A DNA stretch of 64,000 nucleotides, taken from positions 372,001-436,000 of the forward strand of contig NZ_CP018911.1 of assembly GCF_004000605.1 (NCBI RefSeq), written 5' to 3'. Source of the DNA: Glycocaulis alkaliphilus (GTDB lineage Bacteria; Pseudomonadota; Alphaproteobacteria; Caulobacterales; Maricaulaceae). How positions within the stretch are numbered: position 1 is the first letter of the stretch; each line of letters begins with the position of its first letter. The position numbers and the translations under genes were made by a program. Below the pieces are notes generated by a model. It saw only the letters and a program-made list of their open reading frames with translations, made no database searches and had not been told where the DNA came from. This document shows, in pieces, positions 44,854 through 54,959 of the stretch.

Positions 44854-44924
44854 GAGCCTATGTCCTTGGTTCGCATTGCTGTAGCCCCAAGGTGCAGCAT
44901 GCCCCGCTGAAGCTTGAGGTGTCC

Positions 44925-45500
44925 ATGGGTTCACAGCGCACAGAGACGGATGGAATGCAGTCGCTGATCGAGGCGGCGCGCGGCTCCGGCAAGGGTCTGC
45001 CGCCGGTCGAGCGCTGGCATCCGGAGTATTGCGGCGAGATGGACATGGTCATCCGCCGCGATGGCAGCTGGTGGCATGAGGGCACGCGCATTGGCCGCGA
45101 GGCGCTGGTGCGCCTGTTTGCGCGTATCTTGCGCAAGGACGAGGATGGCGAGACCTATCTCGTCACCCCGGTTGAAAAGATACGTATCGAGGTGGAGGCA
45201 GGGCACTTCCTCGCCGTGCGCGTCGATGCGCTGGGCGAGGGGGCAGAGCAGAAGCTCGTTTTCACGACCGATCATGACGAGACCATCATTGCCGGGCCTG
45301 AGCATCCCTTGCGCATTGCCTTTGGCGAAGACGGCGAGCCAGAGCCCTATGTCCATGTGCGCGGGCGGCTGGAAGCCCTGCTGACCCGGCCTGTCTTCTA
45401 CGAGATGGCCAATCTGGCCGTTGAGGGGCAGGCACCCGATGGCCGCAAGGCCACAGGCGTGTGGAGTGACGGTGTGTTCGTGCCGCTGGACCGGAGATGA
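44925..45500 (+). CDS. DUF1285 domain protein
   Basis: A 191-residue protein of the DUF1285 family. PPVERWHPEYCGEMDMVIRR, DGSWWHEGTRIGREALVRLF and EDGETYLVTPVEKIRIEVED-like (VTPVEKIRIEVEAGHF) are the conserved elements. The ATG at 44925 has GAGGTG upstream; ATG 44955 and a GTG at 44892 are alternatives. Its last bases overlap the NUDIX gene. Function unknown; the order moxR/DUF1285/NUDIX/DUF6111/cca is, as I recall, widespread in alphaproteobacteria. Confidence 0.92.
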   Translation: MGSQRTETDGMQSLIEAARGSGKGLPPVERWHPEYCGEMDMVIRRDGSWWHEGTRIGREALVRLFARILRKDEDGETYLVTPVEKIRIEVEAGHFLAVRVDALGEGAEQKLVFTTDHDETIIAGPEHPLRIAFGEDGEPEPYVHVRGRLEALLTRPVFYEMANLAVEGQAPDGRKATGVWSDGVFVPLDRR

Positions 45501-46132
45501 TGCTGGACGATCCGTACCATTTGAATAGCCTTGTGGAGCGTCTCAGCCGGGCGCTCGACCCGGTTGAGGGTTCGCCGCCTGTGCCCGCTCGCGGCGATGG
45601 TGATCTGAACGGAACGCCCTCGCCGACCGGACGGGCCTTGCGTCCGGCGGCGGTGCTGGCCCCGCTGGTCATGCGCGAAACCGGGCTGAGTGTCGTGCTG
45701 ACCCGGCGAGCCGATCATCTCTCCTCGCATGCCGGCCAGATCAGCTTTCCCGGCGGACGTCTAAACCTCGGTGAGGGAGCGGCCGATGCGGCGTTACGGG
45801 AAACCGAAGAAGAAATCGGACTGCCACGCAGCCGGGTCCGGCTCATCGGCCGGTTTGACCCCTATGAGACCGTCACCGGGTTCCAGATTACCCCCTTTGT
45901 GGGCCTGGTTGACGCCCGCGCTCGGTTTCGCGCCGATCCGGGTGAAGTTGCGGAAATCTTTGAAACGCCGTTCGACTTTCTGATGAATCCCGCCAACCAT
46001 GTGCTCGAAGAGCGCATGTTTGCCGGTCAGCTGCGCCGCTATTACGCCATGCCCCATGAGGGGCGCTATATCTGGGGGGCGACGGCCGGACTCCTCAAGG
46101 CGCTGGCCGACAGGTTCAACGCGTTCCGCTAA
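45497..46132 (+). CDS. NUDIX hydrolase, CoA pyrophosphatase-like
   Basis: A 211-residue hydrolase. The Nudix box is GGRLNLGEGAADAALRETEE followed by EIGL, matching G-x5-E-x7-R-E-U-x-E-E-x-G-U. The preceding SHAGQISFPGGR is the CoA-specific (NudL/YeaB) motif, so it probably splits CoA to phosphopantetheine and adenosine bisphosphate. Its ATG overlaps the DUF1285 stop. Confidence 0.93.
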   Translation: MMLDDPYHLNSLVERLSRALDPVEGSPPVPARGDGDLNGTPSPTGRALRPAAVLAPLVMRETGLSVVLTRRADHLSSHAGQISFPGGRLNLGEGAADAALRETEEEIGLPRSRVRLIGRFDPYETVTGFQITPFVGLVDARARFRADPGEVAEIFETPFDFLMNPANHVLEERMFAGQLRRYYAMPHEGRYIWGATAGLLKALADRFNAFR

Positions 46133-46147
46133 AGGTGGTCACCAGAC

Positions 46148-46507
46148 ATGCGCTTTCTTCTGACGATTGCCGTCCTCTTTCTTCTCCCCTTTGCGGGCTA
46201 TTACACTTGGCGCGGCATCAAGGCGGCGCGTTCAGCCGCGGGCGAAGGAGAGAATGGCGAGGCACGCGACCTGCCGCCCCCGCCCTTGCAAGTGCTGGCT
46301 CTGGTGGGCGCAGGCCTTGCGATCACCGGGATTCTCGCGCTCGCCATCGGGACGGCCTTTGGCGGCGGCGCCCAGACGGGCCAGTTCCGTCCGCCCGCGC
46401 TGGAAGGCGGGCGCGTGGTGCCCGGCCGCATCGATCCGGTAGAGCAGCGCCGCGAAGCGCCGCCGGAGGAGGAACAGGAGCCAGCCGGGGATGGGGCGCG
46501 TGGCTGA
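46148..46507 (+). CDS. DUF6111-like small membrane protein
   Basis: A 119-residue protein with two transmembrane helices (about 3-24 and 49-70) and a Pro/Glu/Arg-rich cytoplasmic tail (RREAPPEEEQEPAGD). The N-terminus MRFLLTIAVLFLLPFAGYYTW resembles DUF6111 proteins that lie between the NUDIX and cca genes in relatives. It overlaps cca by 17 bases. Function unknown. Confidence 0.8.
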   Translation: MRFLLTIAVLFLLPFAGYYTWRGIKAARSAAGEGENGEARDLPPPPLQVLALVGAGLAITGILALAIGTAFGGGAQTGQFRPPALEGGRVVPGRIDPVEQRREAPPEEEQEPAGDGARG

Positions 46508-47735
46508 CCGGCTAAGGCCGGAAGATCATGACTGGCTGAGGGATCCGGCCGGGCTCGCGGTCATGGACGCGCTGCTGGCAGCGGCGCCCGGTGGCGCCCG
46601 CTATGTCGGCGGCTGCGTGCGCAATGCCTTGCTAGGGGCGCCGGTGAGCGACACCGATATCGCCACCGTGCTGACGCCGCCGCAGACGGTCGCCGCCCTT
46701 GAAGCTGCGGGCCTTAAGGCCATACCCACCGGCATTGATCATGGCACTGTCACGGCGGTATCCGGCAAGCGGGGCTTTGAGGTTACGACGCTGCGCAAGG
46801 ATGTCGCTACCGATGGCCGCCGCGCGGTTGTCGCGTTTTCGACGGACTGGAGCGATGACGCCGCCCGGCGCGATTTCCGCCTCAATGCCATCTATGCAGA
46901 TCGTGACGGACAGCTTTTCGACCCTGTTGGCGGGATAGACGATGCCATGGCGGGGCGTATCCGCTTTATCGGCGAGCCCGGCGAGCGCATCACGGAAGAC
47001 TATCTGCGCATACTGCGCTTCTACCGTTTCCACGCCTGGTATGCCCGCACTCCGCTCGATCCTGAGGGCCATGCGGCGTGCCTTGCCCTGAAGGCGGGTC
47101 TTGGCCAGCTATCGGCTGAGCGCGTCTGGCTGGAGCTGAAAAAACTGCTCGCGGCGCCTGACCCCAGAGAGGTGCTGGAAGCGATGCAGGAAGGCAACGT
47201 TCTTAACGAAGTATTGCCGGAACGTATCGACTTAAAGCTTTTCTTAAGCTTACACTCCCTGCAAGCGCAGGAGTTCTGCCCGCCCGATCCGCTATTGAGG
47301 GTGGCGGCGCTCCTCGCGGGGGGAGACGCTATGAGGGTAGACGCGCTCTGCGGCACCATGAAGGTGTCAAACGCCGAACGGACGCGGCTTCATGCCGCCG
47401 TCCGGCGCGTGGGCGTTCACCCCGGCATGGACCGCGTGGCGCTGCGCGCCGCTCTTTACGAACAGGGACGTCAGGCGGTGGAGGACCAGCTCCTGCTGGC
47501 CGCCGCACGTGGCGAGGGGCGCCGCGATGTGCTCTCACGCGATCTTGATGCCGTCAGCCGCTGGCAGCGTCCCGCCTTTCCGCTGAAGGCTGCCGACCTG
47601 CTGGCCATTGGTCTTGAACGCGGCCCGGCGCTCGGCCGCACGTTGAAAGCGCTCGAAGCCCGCTGGGTGGAAAGCGATTTTGTCCTCGGCCGCGCTGACC
47701 TTCTGGCCATCGCGCAGCAGCCAGGAGAGTCCTGA
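46491..47735 (+). CDS. cca: CCA tRNA nucleotidyltransferase
   Basis: A 414-residue enzyme that adds or repairs the tRNA 3' CCA end. YVGGCVRNALLGAPVSDTDI holds the nucleotidyltransferase G-G/G-S-like motif and the catalytic D-x-D (DTD; DID is usual), DDAARRDFRLNAIYAD is the nucleotide-recognition motif, and EDYLRILRFYRFHA is the neck domain. It is translated with overlaps on both sides, ending TGATG with the next gene. Confidence 0.94.
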   Translation: MGRVADRLRPEDHDWLRDPAGLAVMDALLAAAPGGARYVGGCVRNALLGAPVSDTDIATVLTPPQTVAALEAAGLKAIPTGIDHGTVTAVSGKRGFEVTTLRKDVATDGRRAVVAFSTDWSDDAARRDFRLNAIYADRDGQLFDPVGGIDDAMAGRIRFIGEPGERITEDYLRILRFYRFHAWYARTPLDPEGHAACLALKAGLGQLSAERVWLELKKLLAAPDPREVLEAMQEGNVLNEVLPERIDLKLFLSLHSLQAQEFCPPDPLLRVAALLAGGDAMRVDALCGTMKVSNAERTRLHAAVRRVGVHPGMDRVALRAALYEQGRQAVEDQLLLAAARGEGRRDVLSRDLDAVSRWQRPAFPLKAADLLAIGLERGPALGRTLKALEARWVESDFVLGRADLLAIAQQPGES

Positions 47736-49222
47736 TGGACGTGTTCTCCCGGCGCTTTCAGTACCGGATCGGCTCCGGTCTCTATGACGATCAGCTTCAG
47801 CTGCACGATTATGATGCGGTCGAGCGTTTCCTCAATCAGCGCCGCGGCGAGATTGGCAGCGTTAAGGCTAACGAACACGTCACGCGCGAACTGGTGCTGC
47901 GGCATCAGGTCCGGGTGGCCGTAACCCAAAGTCTTGGCGGACGGGGCGCAGGGACATTGCCTGATGGCCCGCGTCTCGCGCTGGCCGATCTGTATGAACA
48001 GGTCGCCAATCCGCTGGCCGGTGTGATCCGCCGCCCCAGCCTCGACTGGCTGATGCCGCCGACCACGCCTGATGCGTCCCAGTCCATCCAGCCGCCCGAC
48101 GGCGAGCCGATCGGTGCCGACCGCTTTGCGATGTGGTCGTGCGTGCTGCTGATGGACTATGTCGAGATGCACTATGCGGCGCTGGCCGATAGCGTGAAGA
48201 CCGAGTTTGCACGCGATCTCAATTCGCGCCTCGCCAATGGCCGCTCGCCCTGGATGCTGGTCATGGGGTGCTGGCGCCGCGAGGCATGGCCTGCCGACCG
48301 GGACAATCCTTTCGATTCGGTGTTGCATTCCCTGTGGTCGGAAACGGACGAAGCCTTGCGCCGTCAGCTCAATGCGCGCCTGGGCGAAAACTATGTGGTG
48401 GGCGAGGAAAGCACGGCGCTGGCGCCCTTGCCGCCGGGGGCAGAGGCCCGCCGGGAAGAAATTCGCGAGAAGCTGAAAAAGGCGGCGGCCAAATTGGCTA
48501 CGGCGGACCGCCTGCTGGTCACGGACCCTGCGCTGACAGAAGTCGGCTACCGCAAGGCCGTGGACGTTGCGCGGGCCGCTTTCGACATTTGCGCCGAGGC
48601 GTTTCGTGGCTCCATTCTGGGCCCGTTCGTCAAGTACAAGTCTGGCCGGCGTCCTGCGCAGGGCCGGGCGCGGACCGCAGAAGGGGCAGGCCCTTCCCAC
48701 AGCACCGCCCATACCCGCGAGCTCTCGCCCGAGGCAGCGGCGTGGCGGCTGCGCAAGCTAAGCGAATATATGATTTCCGGCCATGACCTGCCGCGCGCCT
48801 TGCCCGGCGCGGCCGACCGCAAGGCCATGCTGGAGCGCGCGCCGCTGGCCGAGTTTCTCGCGCGGCTTGTTCTGATGGGACCGTCAGAGAGCGAGGCGGA
48901 GGAATATGCGCGCATTGTCGGTGCGCCGCGCGGTGCCAGGTACGAGCTGCTGGTTGAAGACGAGGTGGTGGCGCGCATGGTCGTGGACCTGATGGCGCGC
49001 CTTGGCGTTTACGCGGCGGGCGCTGACAAGCCGGACCTGCGCACCGAAAGCAGCGGCGGGCGGCTTTCCGGCTTTGTCGATTTCAGGGTACGTGAGGCGC
49101 AGCGCGCCGAAATGATGCGCCGTATCAGCCAGTGGGCCGTACGCGTCCTCATCCTCGGCGGAGCGATGGCACTATCCTTCTATGCCGGCCTCATGGCCGC
49201 GCAGTACGGCCTTCTCGGCTGA
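47735..49222 (+). CDS. Unknown 495-residue protein with C-terminal anchor
   Basis: A large protein with no recognised domain. It begins MDVFSRRFQYRIGSGLYDDQ, is mainly helical, and contains an internal coiled-coil-like segment (REEIREKLKKAAAKLATA, about residues 236-255). One transmembrane helix near the end (VLILGGAMALSFYAGLMAA) with a very short tail suggests a tail-anchored, cytoplasm-facing protein. Its ATG overlaps the cca TGA (TGATG), so it belongs to the DUF1285-NUDIX-cca unit. Homologues may exist in close relatives, but I cannot name a function. Confidence 0.85.
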   Translation: MDVFSRRFQYRIGSGLYDDQLQLHDYDAVERFLNQRRGEIGSVKANEHVTRELVLRHQVRVAVTQSLGGRGAGTLPDGPRLALADLYEQVANPLAGVIRRPSLDWLMPPTTPDASQSIQPPDGEPIGADRFAMWSCVLLMDYVEMHYAALADSVKTEFARDLNSRLANGRSPWMLVMGCWRREAWPADRDNPFDSVLHSLWSETDEALRRQLNARLGENYVVGEESTALAPLPPGAEARREEIREKLKKAAAKLATADRLLVTDPALTEVGYRKAVDVARAAFDICAEAFRGSILGPFVKYKSGRRPAQGRARTAEGAGPSHSTAHTRELSPEAAAWRLRKLSEYMISGHDLPRALPGAADRKAMLERAPLAEFLARLVLMGPSESEAEEYARIVGAPRGARYELLVEDEVVARMVVDLMARLGVYAAGADKPDLRTESSGGRLSGFVDFRVREAQRAEMMRRISQWAVRVLILGGAMALSFYAGLMAAQYGLLG

Positions 49223-49235
49223 CGTCTGGTATGCC

Positions 49236-50144
49236 TTACGGCCATTTCGCCTCCGGCGGCATGGATGACAGGATCGACGTCACATTGCCACCCGTTTCCA
49301 GGCCAAACTTCGTGCCCCGGTCGTAAAGCAGGTTGAACTCGGCATAGCGCCCGCGCCGGATCAGCTGTTCTTCACGATCAGCGTCGCTCCAGGGTGTATC
49401 CATGCGCCGGGCCACGATCTCCGGATAGATCTCCAGGAACGCCTCGCCCACATCGCGGGTGAAGGCAAAATCCGCGTCGTGGTTTCCGCTATCGAGATGG
49501 TCGTAGAAAATCCCGCCGACGCCGCGCGGCTCGGAGCGATGCTTCAGCCAGAAATACTCGTCGCACCATTTTTTGTACTTCTCGAAATAGGCCGGGTCGT
49601 GGGTGTCGCAGGCATCCTTCGCCGCAGCGTGGAAGTCCTTCGCATCCTCGAAATCCTCGCGGCGCTGATAGTCCTGCGTCGGGTTGAGGTCCATGCCGCC
49701 GCCAAACCAGCTGACCGTCGTGGTAATGAAGCGCGTATTCATGTGAACGGCGGGCACATGCGGATTGCGCATATGGGCGATGAGCGAGATGCCGGTGGCG
49801 AAAAAGCGCGGATCTTCGGCTGCACCGCGCACATGCTTGGCAAACTCCGGCGAGAAGCTTCCGTAGACGGTGGAGCAATGGACCCCGACCTTCTCAAACA
49901 GCCGCCCGCGCATCATGCCCATCACGCCGCCGCCAAGGTCTTCGCTGCCATTGCCGCGCTTCCACGGCGTCAGCTCGAACCGGCCAGGCTCGCCAGGGTA
50001 GAGATCAGCGGGCGCTTCATCTTCCAGGGCCTCAAACGCTGCACAGATGCGGTCTCGCAGGCCTTCAAACCATATACGGGCTTCCTCGCGGCGGGCTTCC
50101 AGCGTGGCGGCGGCAACGGGGGAGGCGGCAGGTTGGCTGGACAT
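49236..50144 (-). CDS. hemF: Coproporphyrinogen III oxidase, oxygen-dependent
   Basis: A 302-residue enzyme that decarboxylates coproporphyrinogen III to protoporphyrinogen IX with O2. [55 protein letters not shown] and [11 protein letters not shown]-like ([14 protein letters not shown]) are the conserved blocks, and [12 protein letters not shown] follows. The ATG at 50144 has AAGGG 8 bases upstream; an ATG seven codons earlier is the alternative. The oxygen-dependent form indicates aerobic growth. Confidence 0.96.
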   Translation of the reverse strand: MSSQPAASPVAAATLEARREEARIWFEGLRDRICAAFEALEDEAPADLYPGEPGRFELTPWKRGNGSEDLGGGVMGMMRGRLFEKVGVHCSTVYGSFSPEFAKHVRGAAEDPRFFATGISLIAHMRNPHVPAVHMNTRFITTTVSWFGGGMDLNPTQDYQRREDFEDAKDFHAAAKDACDTHDPAYFEKYKKWCDEYFWLKHRSEPRGVGGIFYDHLDSGNHDADFAFTRDVGEAFLEIYPEIVARRMDTPWSDADREEQLIRRGRYAEFNLLYDRGTKFGLETGGNVTSILSSMPPEAKWP

Positions 50145-50324
50145 TAATAACCCTTTTTCGATCATGGCTTTTCGGGCGGCACAAAAGACACTTAACGCCG
50201 CAAGCGCAAGTGACGCAGTGCCGCAGGCTGGCCTTGCCCGTCAAGCTTGGCTAGTTTTACCGGGCCGCAGCAGGGGGCTTGCGGCATTTCATTGCCAGCA
50301 CGGCACCAGCCCAACGGAGCTGAC

Positions 50325-51773
50325 ATGCTTCAGCCGCGACAGGATGATCCGCTTGCGGGCCTTCACAATGCAGCCTCGCGTGAGGATTTGCTGGGCATGT
50401 CGGTTGAAGCGCGCGCGCTCGTCAATTCCGGTATCGAGCTGGGCTCGCGCTGGAGTGAAGTTGCCGGCATCATGAACGAAGCGGGCGATATAGCCTGCCT
50501 GCTGGGTGCCTGCCACAGGCTGGTCGAGCAGGTGCCCGATGACCCCCAGTCCCATATCTGGCTTGCCAGCGCCTACGCCTCTGGCGGCGATCACCGCTCC
50601 GCGCTGCAAACCCTGCAGCCCTTGCTGGCTGCCAATCCGCGCGATGCCGGACTGAACCGGCGTGTCGGGCGTATCCTGCTTGATCTCGGTCTGAAGAACG
50701 AGGCGCAAGTCCTGTTCCGCTCGGCGCTGTCCTCCAACGGGCTGGACGCACTCGCCTGGGAAGGGCTCGTCAAAGCCAAGACCTTCGTGGCCGGCGATGA
50801 TGATCTGGCGCAGCTGGAACAGGCGCGAATCTCTGCGGGTGAAGAGATGAGCGCGCGGGACCGGGGCATTCTGTCTTATGCGCTGGCGAAAGCCTACGAG
50901 GATGTCGGCGAGTACGATGTCGCCTCGCGCCGTGTTGCCGAGGCGGCCGCCTTCTACCGCGCATCGGCCCCGTTTGACATGGACCAGCACGAGGAAGGTG
51001 TAAGACGGATACTGACTGTCTACGATTCCAGCTTTACCGGCGCAAACGAGGAGGCGGGGCTGATCGACAGCCGTCCGGTCTTCATCGTCGCGCCCCCTTC
51101 TTGCGGTGCCAGCTGGCTGGCATCAGTGCTTGCCGCACCGGCCGACGTAGCCGCCTTGCCCCGCAGCAACTCGCTGTTCTGGATGAGCGCGTCACCCTTG
51201 GGTGACCAGACGCGCGAGCACATCCATGCAGCGCTCTCGGCGCCGGGCGAGGGCAATGTGCTGACGGGGGTAGGCGAGGCGTATCTGGAGTATGCGCAGG
51301 AACTTCTCGGCGATGTGCGCCGCTGGGTTGATCCGACATCGCTGGGCGAACTGGCGGCGGGCGCAATCGGGCTTTGCCTGCCGGCTGCGCGGTTCGTGCG
51401 CATTCGCCGTGACCCGCTTGATCAGGCCTGGTCGATTCTGAAAACCCGCTACCAGCGCGCCCGTCACTGGACCTATCACGCAGATGATATTGCCCGCGCG
51501 CTCGCTGCCCATAACCGGCTGGTGGAGCACTGGGAAACCCTGTTCCCGGGCCGGTTCCTCACCGTGCGCTACGAGGATCTAGCCGCGGACACCGAGAACG
51601 AGGTGCGCCGTATCGCCTTCTTCACCGGCATTGATGCTGACAGTGCTGCAGATGCAGCAGCCCAGCGCAAGAACAGCCTGGATCAAGACCCCGTCGGCCT
51701 AAACCAGCGTGCCGGCGCGCGCATTGAGCCGGTGCGCGAAGCGCTCGTGCGGGCGGGCTTCACCCTTCCCTAG
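50325..51773 (+). CDS. TPR-containing sulfotransferase-like protein
   Basis: A 482-residue protein. The first 240 residues carry tetratricopeptide-like repeats (HIWLASAYASGGDHRSALQT, VGRILLDLGLKNEAQVLFRS, ILSYALAKAYEDVGEYDVAS). The C-terminal half is sulfotransferase_3-like: RFVRIRRDPLDQAWSIL is the 3'-phosphate motif and FLTVRYEDLAADTENEVRRI the usual end. The 5' PAPS loop is altered to VAPPSCGASWLA, lacking the normal Arg-Ser-Gly-Thr. It may sulfate a glycan or protein, or be inactive. GGAG precedes the ATG. Confidence 0.85.
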   Translation: MLQPRQDDPLAGLHNAASREDLLGMSVEARALVNSGIELGSRWSEVAGIMNEAGDIACLLGACHRLVEQVPDDPQSHIWLASAYASGGDHRSALQTLQPLLAANPRDAGLNRRVGRILLDLGLKNEAQVLFRSALSSNGLDALAWEGLVKAKTFVAGDDDLAQLEQARISAGEEMSARDRGILSYALAKAYEDVGEYDVASRRVAEAAAFYRASAPFDMDQHEEGVRRILTVYDSSFTGANEEAGLIDSRPVFIVAPPSCGASWLASVLAAPADVAALPRSNSLFWMSASPLGDQTREHIHAALSAPGEGNVLTGVGEAYLEYAQELLGDVRRWVDPTSLGELAAGAIGLCLPAARFVRIRRDPLDQAWSILKTRYQRARHWTYHADDIARALAAHNRLVEHWETLFPGRFLTVRYEDLAADTENEVRRIAFFTGIDADSAADAAAQRKNSLDQDPVGLNQRAGARIEPVREALVRAGFTLP

Positions 51774-52190
51774 CGGCGATATTGCCGGGCGTCCGGCCTG
51801 CCTCCAGAACTGGCGCTGCGCTGCGCATGTCTCTGCGGCGCGAGGAAATGGTCCCGCGCCACGGTTTTCCACAAGCCGGCCGCTGTTTCCGGCGTGGCTA
51901 TTCTGCCCTCAGGAGCCGCTTCAACGGCCCGTCCGCCTGCCAAATCGGCAGGTTGAGACGCTTTCACGCAGATAATCTGGTTGAAAAATTGCGGTTCTCA
52001 TTCTAATCCCGCCGCACCAGAAAGCGTTGACGGGGCGGACGCTGCGGCGTTGAGACGCAAGGGCGGGGCCGGCCTGTCGCGCTAGATCAATGGGAACGAC
52101 GTGTCTGCGCGGGCCTTGCGGCTGCGTGCAGACTTACGCCATACAGGTGGCGTAGGCGACGTTACCAGCCGCCGTGAGAGAGGTCTGCGC
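51774..52190. other. Intergenic region upstream of petABC
   Basis: This 417-base stretch should hold the promoter of the cytochrome bc1 operon. Short open frames in it lack Shine-Dalgarno sites, domains and coupling and are not called. An AT-richer patch (about 51975-52006) is the likeliest promoter. No terminator for the sulfotransferase gene was evident. Confidence 0.5.
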
Positions 52191-52808
52191 GTGACAGAAG
52201 CTGTTGAAAACACCGGCGCCCATGGCCAAGAGCCAAGCCGCCGCGATTTCATTTACATTGCAACGGGCGGCGCGCTTGCCGTCGGTGGCGCGTTTACGAT
52301 CTGGCCGTTCATCGACCAGATGAACCCGGCGGCTGATACGCTCGCGCTGGCCTCCACCGAGGTGAATATCGGCGAGCTGGAAGAGGGCCAGGAAATCACG
52401 GTGATCTATCGCGAGCGCCCGCACTTCGTGCGCCGCCGCACCGCTGCTGAAGTGGAATCAGCGCGCGATGTCGATATTGCCAGCCTCCCGGACCGGGATG
52501 CCCGCAATTTCAATCTGGGCGATGGCGTGCCGGCCACCGACGAGAACCGCTCTGCCATGACGGCCGAAATTGCCGACGGTGTCGAGATCGAAGACGCGCT
52601 GCGCGCCGCCCTTCTGGTCACCAGCGCGAACTGTACCCACCTTGGCTGCGTGCCGACCGAAGGCGCCGGCGATTACGGCGCGTGGTTCTGCCCGTGCCAT
52701 GGCTCTCACTACGACACCTCGGGGCGTATCCGCCGCGGGCCGGCGCCGGAGAATCTCTCCGTGCCTGTCATGACCTTCACCTCAGCCTCAGTGCTGCGTC
52801 TCGGCTAG
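52191..52808 (+). CDS. petA: Ubiquinol-cytochrome c reductase iron-sulfur (Rieske) subunit
   Basis: A 205-residue subunit of complex III. The twin-arginine motif SRRDFIYIA precedes the single transmembrane anchor. The 2Fe-2S ligands are in CTHLGC and CPCHGSHYD. The GTG at 52191 is chosen because GAGAGG lies 7 bases upstream and the result has the usual length. First gene of petABC. Confidence 0.96.
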   Translation: MTEAVENTGAHGQEPSRRDFIYIATGGALAVGGAFTIWPFIDQMNPAADTLALASTEVNIGELEEGQEITVIYRERPHFVRRRTAAEVESARDVDIASLPDRDARNFNLGDGVPATDENRSAMTAEIADGVEIEDALRAALLVTSANCTHLGCVPTEGAGDYGAWFCPCHGSHYDTSGRIRRGPAPENLSVPVMTFTSASVLRLG

Positions 52809-52822
52809 GGGAAAAACAAGCG

Positions 52823-54109
52823 ATGAGCGGACCTTCGACCTACGAACCGAAAACCGGCTTCACCAAATGGCTGGATGCGCGCCTGCCGGTTGTGCGTCTG
52901 GGCTGGGACTCCTTTGTGGATTTCCCGACGCCCCGCAACCTCAATTACTGGTACACGTTCGGTGGCATTCTCACCGTCTGCCTGATGATCCAGATCATCA
53001 CCGGCATCGTGCTCGCCATGCACTACGTGCCCCATATCGACCACGCCTTTGCCAGCGTGCAGCGCATTGACCGCGACGTGAACTATGGCTGGCTGATTCG
53101 CTCCATCCACGCGGTGGGCGCATCCATGTTCTTCCTCGCCGTCTACATGCACATTTTCCGGGGTCTCTATTACGGCTCCTACAAGGCGCCGCGTGAATTG
53201 CTGTGGATTCTCGGCGTTGTCATCTATCTGCTGATGATGGCCGCTGCCTTCCTCGGCTATGTGCTGCCCTGGGGCCAGATGTCCTACTGGGGCGCGATGG
53301 TGATCACCAACCTCTTGGGCGCCTTCCCGATCATTGGCGGCCCGATCACCGAATGGCTGTGGGGCGGGTTCTCGGTGGGTAATGCCACGCTGAACCGCTT
53401 CTTCTCGCTGCACTATTTGATCCCGTTCCTGATCGCGGGTGTGGTTGGCCTGCACGTCTGGGCTCTGCACGTGCCGGGCAATAACAACCCGACCGGCATC
53501 GAGGTGAAGTCCAATCGCGACACGCTGCCCTTCCACCCCTACTACACCTCGAAGGACGGGTTCGGCATCGCGCTGTTCATGGTGATCTTCGCCTTCTTCG
53601 TCTTCTACTGGCCGGACGCGCTGGGTCACTCGGACAACTTCATCCCCGCTGACCCGCTGGTCACGCCTGCGCTGATCGTGCCGGAATGGTATCTCCTGCC
53701 GTTCTACGCCATCCTGCGCGCTGTGCCGGACAAGCTGGGCGGCGTGCTGCTGATGTTCGGCGCTATCGGCATTCTCTTTGTGCTGCCGTGGCTCGACACC
53801 TCCAAAGTGCGCTCCATGCGTTACCGCCCGCTGGCGCGCTGGTTCTTCGGCTTCTTCGTGGTCGCCTGCCTTGGTCTGGGCTGGGCGGGCGCGGAACTGC
53901 CCGACACGCCGGTACCCGGACTGGGCGCAATCGGTGTCGACTTCCTGCTGCTGGGCCGGGTGCTGACCATCTACTACTTCGCCTACTTCCTCGTGATCCT
54001 GCCCGTTCTGGGTTTCGTGGAAAAACCATCCGAACGGCCGGCTTCGATCGAGGAATCGGTCCTGGGTAACACGTCCAAACCCGCGCCTGCCGCGGTTCCG
54101 GCTGAATAG
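52823..54109 (+). CDS. petB: Cytochrome b of the bc1 complex
   Basis: A 428-residue integral membrane protein carrying hemes bL and bH and the quinol sites. Heme ligands lie in [20 protein letters not shown] and the paired FSLHYLIPF ... [11 protein letters not shown] helices. The Qo-site PEWY motif is intact in [19 protein letters not shown]. The frame is full-length, not split as in plastids. It starts 14 bases after petA; petC starts 14 bases after it. Confidence 0.98.
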   Translation: MSGPSTYEPKTGFTKWLDARLPVVRLGWDSFVDFPTPRNLNYWYTFGGILTVCLMIQIITGIVLAMHYVPHIDHAFASVQRIDRDVNYGWLIRSIHAVGASMFFLAVYMHIFRGLYYGSYKAPRELLWILGVVIYLLMMAAAFLGYVLPWGQMSYWGAMVITNLLGAFPIIGGPITEWLWGGFSVGNATLNRFFSLHYLIPFLIAGVVGLHVWALHVPGNNNPTGIEVKSNRDTLPFHPYYTSKDGFGIALFMVIFAFFVFYWPDALGHSDNFIPADPLVTPALIVPEWYLLPFYAILRAVPDKLGGVLLMFGAIGILFVLPWLDTSKVRSMRYRPLARWFFGFFVVACLGLGWAGAELPDTPVPGLGAIGVDFLLLGRVLTIYYFAYFLVILPVLGFVEKPSERPASIEESVLGNTSKPAPAAVPAE

Positions 54110-54123
54110 GAGTGAATGGAACA

Positions 54124-54927
54124 ATGCGTCTGATCCGCACCCTTTTCGTTGCCGCTTCCGGGGCTCTGGCCGCTGTAGGCCTGGCCTCTGCCGCCGGCGA
54201 GTACCGCAAGCCGGAAGACCACCGCTTCTCGTTCGACGGGCCTTTCAGCTCGTTTGACCGCGGCGCGGTCCAGCGGGGCTTCTACGTGTTCAACCAGGTC
54301 TGCGCGGCGTGCCACAGCCTGGAGCATCTGGCGATCCGCCATCTGGGACAGCCCGGCGGCCCGTTCCATGACCCCAATTACCCCAATCCGAACGACAACC
54401 CGATCGTGCGCGCCATTGCGGCCGAGTACATTGTCGAGGACGGGCCGGACGAGTATGGCGACATGTTCGAGCGCCCCGGCCGTCCGTCTGACCGCTTCCC
54501 CTCGCCCTATGCCAACGAGGCGCAGGGCCGGGCGGCCAATAACGGCGCCTATCCGCCTGATCTTTCCATCATTACGCGCGCCCGCCACTATGGCGCGCCC
54601 TATATCCGCTCGCTGATGATGGGCTACGGGGAAGAGCCGCCTGAAGGCGTCACCGTGGGCGCTGGCCTCTACTACAACCCGTACTTCCCGGGCGGGCTGA
54701 TTGCGATGCCGCCTCAGTTCCAAGACGGGCTGCTCACCTATAACGATGGTACAGAGGCGACCGTCGAGCAGATGGCCAATGACGTGACCGAGTTCCTGGC
54801 GTGGGCGTCAGACCCCCACATGGAGCAGCGCAAGCGTCTCGGCCTGATGGTGCTGGCCTATCTCGTCATTCTGTGCGGCCTGCTGTTCTTCACCTATCGC
54901 CAGATCTGGTCGAAAGTGAAGCACTAG
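54124..54927 (+). CDS. petC: Cytochrome c1
   Basis: A 267-residue heme protein. A signal peptide (MRLIRTLFVAASGALAAVGL) precedes the heme motif CAACH (near residue 60), the distal Met lies in the GGLIAMPPQF region, and one C-terminal helix (LGLMVLAYLVILCGLLFFTY) anchors it. It accepts electrons from the Rieske protein. The ATG at 54124 is used; a GTG four codons upstream is possible. Confidence 0.97.
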   Translation: MRLIRTLFVAASGALAAVGLASAAGEYRKPEDHRFSFDGPFSSFDRGAVQRGFYVFNQVCAACHSLEHLAIRHLGQPGGPFHDPNYPNPNDNPIVRAIAAEYIVEDGPDEYGDMFERPGRPSDRFPSPYANEAQGRAANNGAYPPDLSIITRARHYGAPYIRSLMMGYGEEPPEGVTVGAGLYYNPYFPGGLIAMPPQFQDGLLTYNDGTEATVEQMANDVTEFLAWASDPHMEQRKRLGLMVLAYLVILCGLLFFTYRQIWSKVKH

Positions 54928-54959
54928 GCTACTTCGCAGTAACGCCGATACCTTGCTGA

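Noticed and set aside
51770-51967. Short minus-strand open frame after the sulfotransferase gene
   Set aside because: No domain, no ribosome site and overlap with the upstream gene's stop; GC-rich DNA gives such frames by chance.
51985-52006. Fur/Irr-type iron box upstream of petA
   Set aside because: TTAGAATGAGAAC on the minus strand resembles half of such a site, but the second half does not match.
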